Origin: Candidozyma auris
Lineage: Eukaryota > Ascomycota > Pichiomycetes > Serinales > Metschnikowiaceae
Assembly: GCF_003013715.1 (NCBI RefSeq)
Contig: NC_072813.1
Location: forward strand, 1,426,001 to 1,490,000
DNA: 64,000 nt
Direction of reading: 5' to 3'
Shown here: one piece after another, positions 59,656 through 64,000 of the stretch
How positions within the stretch are numbered: the first letter of the stretch is position 1
Layout: each line of letters starts with the position of its first letter
The notes under the pieces: generated by a model
The model's database searches: none
Told to the model about the DNA's origin: nothing
The model's input: only the letters and a program-made list of their open reading frames with translations
Made by a program: the position numbers and the translations under genes

Positions 59656-61290
59656 TTACACCTGCAACGCCTGGAAACCCTTGCCGCTGATCACTCCGAG
59701 CCAGTCGCCAGCGTCTTGTCTCCAGCACACATTGTTCACCTCTAGCTCATCCTGGTACGCTAGCATAGGAGTATCCATGACATTGCCCACGTCAGAAGCC
59801 TTTGTCGGGTTTTGCGGGTGTATGTCCCACACAAGCGCCTGGCAGTCGTCGCCGGCAGTAGCTAGCCAGTTTTTTGCAGGATGCCACTGAATTGTGTTTA
59901 CCGCTGCTTGGCTCATGCCGCCAAATGAGCAGTCAAGCTTCACCACGGGTAATCCAGGCATGCGCATGTCGATGATGAGCACCTGATTCAGATTGACTCC
60001 TACAGTAGCCAAAGTATGTTGGTCAATGTTGGATGTGGAAAGTTTGAGCAACGCCTGCGGATTGTATTGAGCCTGGGCCGTGTTGGGCACCGACAGCGCC
60101 AACGGAGGGGCTCGTGTAGGCTCGTATATGATTGTAGAGTGTTCGAGGGAGCGAAGATCAAACACTCTCATGGAACCGTCGTTGCTGACACTGGCGAAAA
60201 TGTTAGTGGACTGATGAAGGAACTTCACGTCGAACACTTCCAGATCGTGGGCAATGAGCTGTGTTTTCACGTGGGCGGTATCCTTGTCTTTGCCTTTAGA
60301 GTGTGATCTGTTCAAATCCCAAACCGTGCATGTTGTGTCCACAGACGATGTGATGATGATGCTGGAGTCTGTTTTATTCCAGTCGAAAGATGTCACTGGA
60401 GGGAATGTGTTGATGTCGTGGGCGTCTCCATTGGATCCAGTGTTGGCGGTGGAGTTATTGGCCAATAGATGTGTTTGCACCAAGGGGAACAGCCCGTCAA
60501 GCTTCAACTTGTCTGGATCTTGATCTACTTTATACAATCTGAGAACCTCGCTGGAGGCGCCCAACCTGAGCTCTCCGTGGGTGCTCGTGTGCATCTGTGG
60601 GTCCCACTGAACATTAGTCAATGGGTACTCTACTGCTGTTTCAGCAACATTTGTCCAGTCAAACGCTCCGTTAGAGCACGAAGGTGAGTCTTTGGCACGA
60701 ATTTCGTCTGCACTGGGAGTGCTCTCATCAGAGCCTGTGGGCGACGCTATGCCTGAGGAGCCCTCTCTATCGTCTTCTTCATTCTCTTCTTTTGTTGTAT
60801 ACATCAGTCCGTGAACAACTTGCACTCTGTTCTGGTAACCCTCTCTAAAACTACTTAGCACCACCCAGTCGTTCGAGGGATCAACAGAGATCCAGTCAGC
60901 ACAGAATAAAGGATGCTGGCAGGAGTAGTACGACACCCTAGCATTATTGGCCAATGCTGGTCCACTTTGGAAATACTTGTTGCTGCCCAATCTTTTATCA
61001 TCTCCTGGAAATGCGCCATAGTTTAGGCGCTGGTTCATCTGAGCCTGAGCTCCGTTGGGTGAAAGCTGATACGAGTTGTATGAGGCACCCGGGTGGGATA
61101 TCCCAGAAAGAGAGGACCTTTTTGGTCTGAGTTGCTGCCAGTCCATTGGGATTGAGGCCGGCGGGAGGGAATTGTTACAAGATTTTGTTGGCAGAACGAT
61201 TGGTAGATTGGAAAGTGCTGATATGGTGGAGGTGGGAGCACTTTGTGCAGGAAAGTTGTGGAATGGTGGGGGGGACACTTGCACAGCCAT
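59656..61290 (-). CDS. WD40 protein of the DCAF7/AN11 family (YPL247C-like)
   Basis: 544 residues from the ATG at 61290. After a Pro/Ser-rich head of about 120 residues, WD units appear: YSCQHPLFCADWISVDPSND, VTSFDWNKTDSSIIITSSVDTTCTVWDLN, VKFLHQSTNIFASVSNDGSMRVFDLR, and VNTIQWHPAKNWLATAGDDCQALVWDI. VTSFDWN, DTTCTVWD and VLIIDMRMPGLPV are hallmarks of DCAF7/AN11 scaffold proteins, which hold kinases such as DYRK. S. cerevisiae YPL247C (523 aa) is the ortholog and, as I recall, stands next to GAL4. Insertions rich in Asp/Glu/Ser break the propeller near residue 170. The protein ends in SGKGFQALQV. GCV2 lies upstream on the same strand. Confidence 0.88.
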   Translation of the reverse strand: MAVQVSPPPFHNFPAQSAPTSTISALSNLPIVLPTKSCNNSLPPASIPMDWQQLRPKRSSLSGISHPGASYNSYQLSPNGAQAQMNQRLNYGAFPGDDKRLGSNKYFQSGPALANNARVSYYSCQHPLFCADWISVDPSNDWVVLSSFREGYQNRVQVVHGLMYTTKEENEEDDREGSSGIASPTGSDESTPSADEIRAKDSPSCSNGAFDWTNVAETAVEYPLTNVQWDPQMHTSTHGELRLGASSEVLRLYKVDQDPDKLKLDGLFPLVQTHLLANNSTANTGSNGDAHDINTFPPVTSFDWNKTDSSIIITSSVDTTCTVWDLNRSHSKGKDKDTAHVKTQLIAHDLEVFDVKFLHQSTNIFASVSNDGSMRVFDLRSLEHSTIIYEPTRAPPLALSVPNTAQAQYNPQALLKLSTSNIDQHTLATVGVNLNQVLIIDMRMPGLPVVKLDCSFGGMSQAAVNTIQWHPAKNWLATAGDDCQALVWDIHPQNPTKASDVGNVMDTPMLAYQDELEVNNVCWRQDAGDWLGVISGKGFQALQV

Positions 61291-61810
61291 TCCCGACGAC
61301 CAATATTTTGGTGAAATATGAAAATTGGAAACGAGATTCGGGGTATTGCTCTGGCGACTCCGGTATTTTGAGGCTTTGTGTTTGTGGTGGATGGCATGTT
61401 GTACTTAGATCTGGGAATCATGCAATGGCTGCGAAATCTCGGTTTTGGCAGAGTTATGAGGGTCCCCAAAGTTGCTGAAGTAAGTCAGTCAGTGAAAGAA
61501 GTCAAATTTTTCAAAAAGTGATTTCACTGATAGTCTATTGAGCTAAAGTACTGAGAGGCGTAATTTTGGAAACTTGAGGTGCAATGGTTCATATTGGTGT
61601 GATTGCAACGTGGACCCTCCTAGACGTAGTATGGTGTGGCATTCATGTCAATCATCAGATTGTCTTACTCCTTCCTTTCTTAAGTTCTCAGAAGCAGCCT
61701 CTCCGAGAAATCATTCCCTACACGAATCTTCCTCCTTACCTAAGGCTTTCTACGCGATCTCTTACAGTAGCCTTCTATTCCCGAATTATCTATAGTACAC
61801 AAGTATTCCG
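61291..61810. other. Intergenic region between GCV2 and the DCAF7-like gene
   Basis: 520 bp, carrying one recurrent word at 61426. No gene was seen; plus-strand ORFs at 61574-61814 have no conserved content. Confidence 0.5.
61426..61436 (+). promoter_or_regulatory. Recurrent word TGGCTGCGAAA
   Basis: Exact match, 136 bp upstream of the DCAF7-like start, the shortest distance in the window. Confidence 0.6.
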
Positions 61811-64000
61811 TTAGTTGTTGGCAACTTCCTCCACCGATGGACAAGTGCAAAGCAAGTTCATGTCGCCAAAAGCGTCGTCCAAACGTGCAACCGTAGGCCA
61901 ACACTTCTGCGTCTTCAAGAAAGGCAAGGGGTAGGCAGCCTGCTCTCTCGTGTATCCACGGTTGTCCCACTCCTCCTGGGGCGTGGAAACAACGTCAGCG
62001 AGGGAGTGTGGAGCATTCTTCAACACCTGGCCCAAAGATTCGCCGTTTGCGTAGGCGTCGATCTCCTTTCTGATCGACAACATCGACTCGACAAACCTGT
62101 CGAGCTCCTCCAAGTTCTCAGACTCGGTGGGCTCAATCATCAACGTTCCGGCAACAGGGAACGACATGGTGGGGGCGTGGAAGCCGTAGTCCTGCAAACG
62201 CTTGGCCACATCGATGGCCTCGATGCCCACAGACTTGAACTCACGCAAGTCAATGATGAACTCGTGAGCGCAGTGCTTGATGCCTTGTTCCTTGGAGGCT
62301 GTTGGGTCCACAAACAACACCTGGTAGGCATCCTTCAACCTGTGAAGCATGTAGTTGGCGTTGAGCATGGCAAGGGCAGAAGCATAAGGCAAGCCCTTGG
62401 AACCAAGCATCTTTATGTATGAGTAAGACACTGGAATCACCGCGGCGGAGCCGAAGGGAGCAGAGTTGACGGCCTGGATTGATTCAGCGGTAGCGTGGGG
62501 CGTTTGCACGAAATGGTGTTTTGGCAAGTATGGCACAAGTCTCTCGGCAACGCACACAGGGCCCTGGCCGGGACCACCACCGCCGTGAGACAAGGCGAAA
62601 GTCTTGTGGATGTTCAAATGGCAAACATCAGCACCCAAGTCACCTGGCGAAGTAAGGCCGACCTGGGCGTTCATGTTGGCACCGTCAAGGTAAACCAACC
62701 CGCCGTGGGAGTGAACAGTGTCAATGGCATCTCTCACGCCAGGCTCAAACAAACCGTAAGTGGATGGGTATGTGATCATGATGGAGCACAAATTCTCCTT
62801 GTGCTTTTCTGCCTTGTCTTTTAAATCAGAAAGGTCAATGGAACCGTTGTCCAAGCACTTGACTGGAACCACTTTAAGGCCACACATGGCAGCACTTGCA
62901 GGGTTGGTTCCGTGGGCAGACACTGGGATCAAGCAGATGTTACGCTTTTCGTACTCGCCATTGGCTTTGTGGTATTGACGGATCAAAGAGAGACCTGTGT
63001 ATTCACCTTGAGCACCAGAGTTGGGCATCATGGTGGTGGCAGCAAAACCAGTAATATCGTTCAAGTCGTGCTCAAACTCGGAGATCAATTCCTTGTAACC
63101 CTCAGCCTGGTCTGCTGGGGCAAATGGGTGAATCAATGCAAAGCCTGGCATCGATAAAGTTTGCATCTCAACGGTAGCATTTAACTTCATGGTACATGAA
63201 CCCAATGGGATCATGGAGTTGGCCAACGACAAGTCCTTGGACTGCAACAAGTGCAAGTAACGCAACATGGCGGTCTCAGAGTGGTGTTTGTTGAACACCT
63301 CGTTGGGCAAGATCTCGTCGCTTCTCAAAAGCTCTGCAGGGATCTTTGGCAACTCTTCAGGCAAATGAGCAGCAGTACCAGTGAAAAGCTCCACCAATCC
63401 TTCCAAGTCGGCTTGGGTGACGGTCTCGTCCAAGGCACAGGACACGGTTGAGTCGTTCACCTTAAACAAGTTGATGTTATATTTGTCTAAAGCGATCTTC
63501 AAAAGCTCATCAGCACCAACACCGTTCAACTCGACAGACAAGGTGTCAAACCAAGTATCGTTGAGAAGCTTGTGAGGAGAGTTGTTGGCAATCGCATCAG
63601 CAAGGACAGTAGTGTAGCCGTAGACACGAGAGGCAATGTTTTTAAGGCCAGCTGGACCGTGATACACAGCGTACATGGCGGCCATGTTGGCCAAAAGAGC
63701 CTGGGCGGTGCAGATGTTGGAGGTGGCCTTTTCTCTTTTAATATGCTGCTCACGAGTCTGCAACGCCAATCTCAAGGCTGGCTTGTTCAATCTGTCCTTG
63801 GACACACCGACGATTCTGCCTGGCACTTTTCTAGAGAATTTTTCAGTGGTTGCAAAGAAAGCGGCGTGGGGCCCACCGTAGCCAAATGGAACACCAAATC
63901 TCTGGGAGGTGCCCAAGGCGATATCGGCGCCAAAGTCTGCTGGAGGCTTCAACACAGTCAATGCAAGCAAGTCAGTGGCCATGGCAAAAAGGCCCTTGTT
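61811..64000 (-). CDS. GCV2: Glycine decarboxylase P protein, mitochondrial (5' part outside window)
   Basis: The frame runs from the stop codon at 61811 to the right edge, 729 residues, against about 1034 for the S. cerevisiae protein, so roughly 300 N-terminal residues with the mitochondrial presequence are missing. The first visible residues ([14 protein letters not shown]) continue into [17 protein letters not shown] of the N-terminal half. The C-terminal half has [14 protein letters not shown], the PLP-lysine motif [18 protein letters not shown], and [21 protein letters not shown]. The enzyme decarboxylates glycine and transfers the aminomethyl group to H protein in the glycine cleavage system. 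S. cerevisiae GCV2 (YMR189W) is next to SGS1 (YMR190C). Confidence 0.97.
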   Translation of the reverse strand, partial: NKGLFAMATDLLALTVLKPPADFGADIALGTSQRFGVPFGYGGPHAAFFATTEKFSRKVPGRIVGVSKDRLNKPALRLALQTREQHIKREKATSNICTAQALLANMAAMYAVYHGPAGLKNIASRVYGYTTVLADAIANNSPHKLLNDTWFDTLSVELNGVGADELLKIALDKYNINLFKVNDSTVSCALDETVTQADLEGLVELFTGTAAHLPEELPKIPAELLRSDEILPNEVFNKHHSETAMLRYLHLLQSKDLSLANSMIPLGSCTMKLNATVEMQTLSMPGFALIHPFAPADQAEGYKELISEFEHDLNDITGFAATTMMPNSGAQGEYTGLSLIRQYHKANGEYEKRNICLIPVSAHGTNPASAAMCGLKVVPVKCLDNGSIDLSDLKDKAEKHKENLCSIMITYPSTYGLFEPGVRDAIDTVHSHGGLVYLDGANMNAQVGLTSPGDLGADVCHLNIHKTFALSHGGGGPGQGPVCVAERLVPYLPKHHFVQTPHATAESIQAVNSAPFGSAAVIPVSYSYIKMLGSKGLPYASALAMLNANYMLHRLKDAYQVLFVDPTASKEQGIKHCAHEFIIDLREFKSVGIEAIDVAKRLQDYGFHAPTMSFPVAGTLMIEPTESENLEELDRFVESMLSIRKEIDAYANGESLGQVLKNAPHSLADVVSTPQEEWDNRGYTREQAAYPLPFLKTQKCWPTVARLDDAFGDMNLLCTCPSVEEVANN

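Overview
The window is nuclear DNA of an ascomycete budding yeast of the CTG-Ser1 group, and I infer a haploid Metschnikowiaceae-type species (Clavispora, Candida auris/haemulonii or Metschnikowia relatives). The reasons are: mostly intron-free ORFs averaging about one per 2.5 kb; orthologs typical of Saccharomycotina; a Rac-type GTPase; a spliced gene for a respiratory complex I subunit (complex I is absent from Saccharomyces); and long CTG-only runs inside serine-rich proteins, which make sense only if CTG is read as serine. Protein features below that depend on CTG as leucine are flagged. Several ORFs that look longer begin at TTG or GTG, so I moved those starts to the first sensible ATG.

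Left part (1-11.1 kb): a TBC Rab-GAP (GYP5, cut by the left edge), a probable Spg5-like protein, a Gal4-type Zn2Cys6 regulator and the RecQ helicase SGS1, all on the minus strand. A 3.7-kb stretch without a convincing gene follows, ending in a pyrimidine-rich leader before the CCCH mRNA-decay factor ZFS1.

Middle (16-34 kb): VPS71, the very large GCN1, MIG1, a GPI-anchored wall protein whose signal peptide lies on a tiny first exon, and a Rim4-like three-RRM protein.

Right part (34-58 kb): RRI1/CSN5, UBP10, a Yippee protein (MOH1-like), MRPL22, a two-exon complex I 9.5-kDa subunit gene, SHR3, RAC1, NOP6, an unknown Ser-rich protein, IPI3, a PBR1-like SDR, the NPR1-type kinase, MRPL19 and a TDA7-like mucin. 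This set merges two segments that are separate, duplicated regions in S. cerevisiae (chromosomes XIV and IV). The right end carries a DCAF7/AN11 WD protein and GCV2 (cut by the right edge). From memory of S. cerevisiae gene order, these two belong next to GYP5-GAL4-SGS1, so the two ends of the window look like halves of one older block.

The most striking unexplained signal is an 11-bp word, TGGCTGCGAAA (reverse TTTCGCAGCCA). It recurs about 20 times in intergenic DNA, often 130-400 bp upstream of start codons, and I saw no full copy inside a gene. It looks like the binding site of an abundant promoter factor of this lineage. No tRNA, rRNA, transposon or CRISPR was found.
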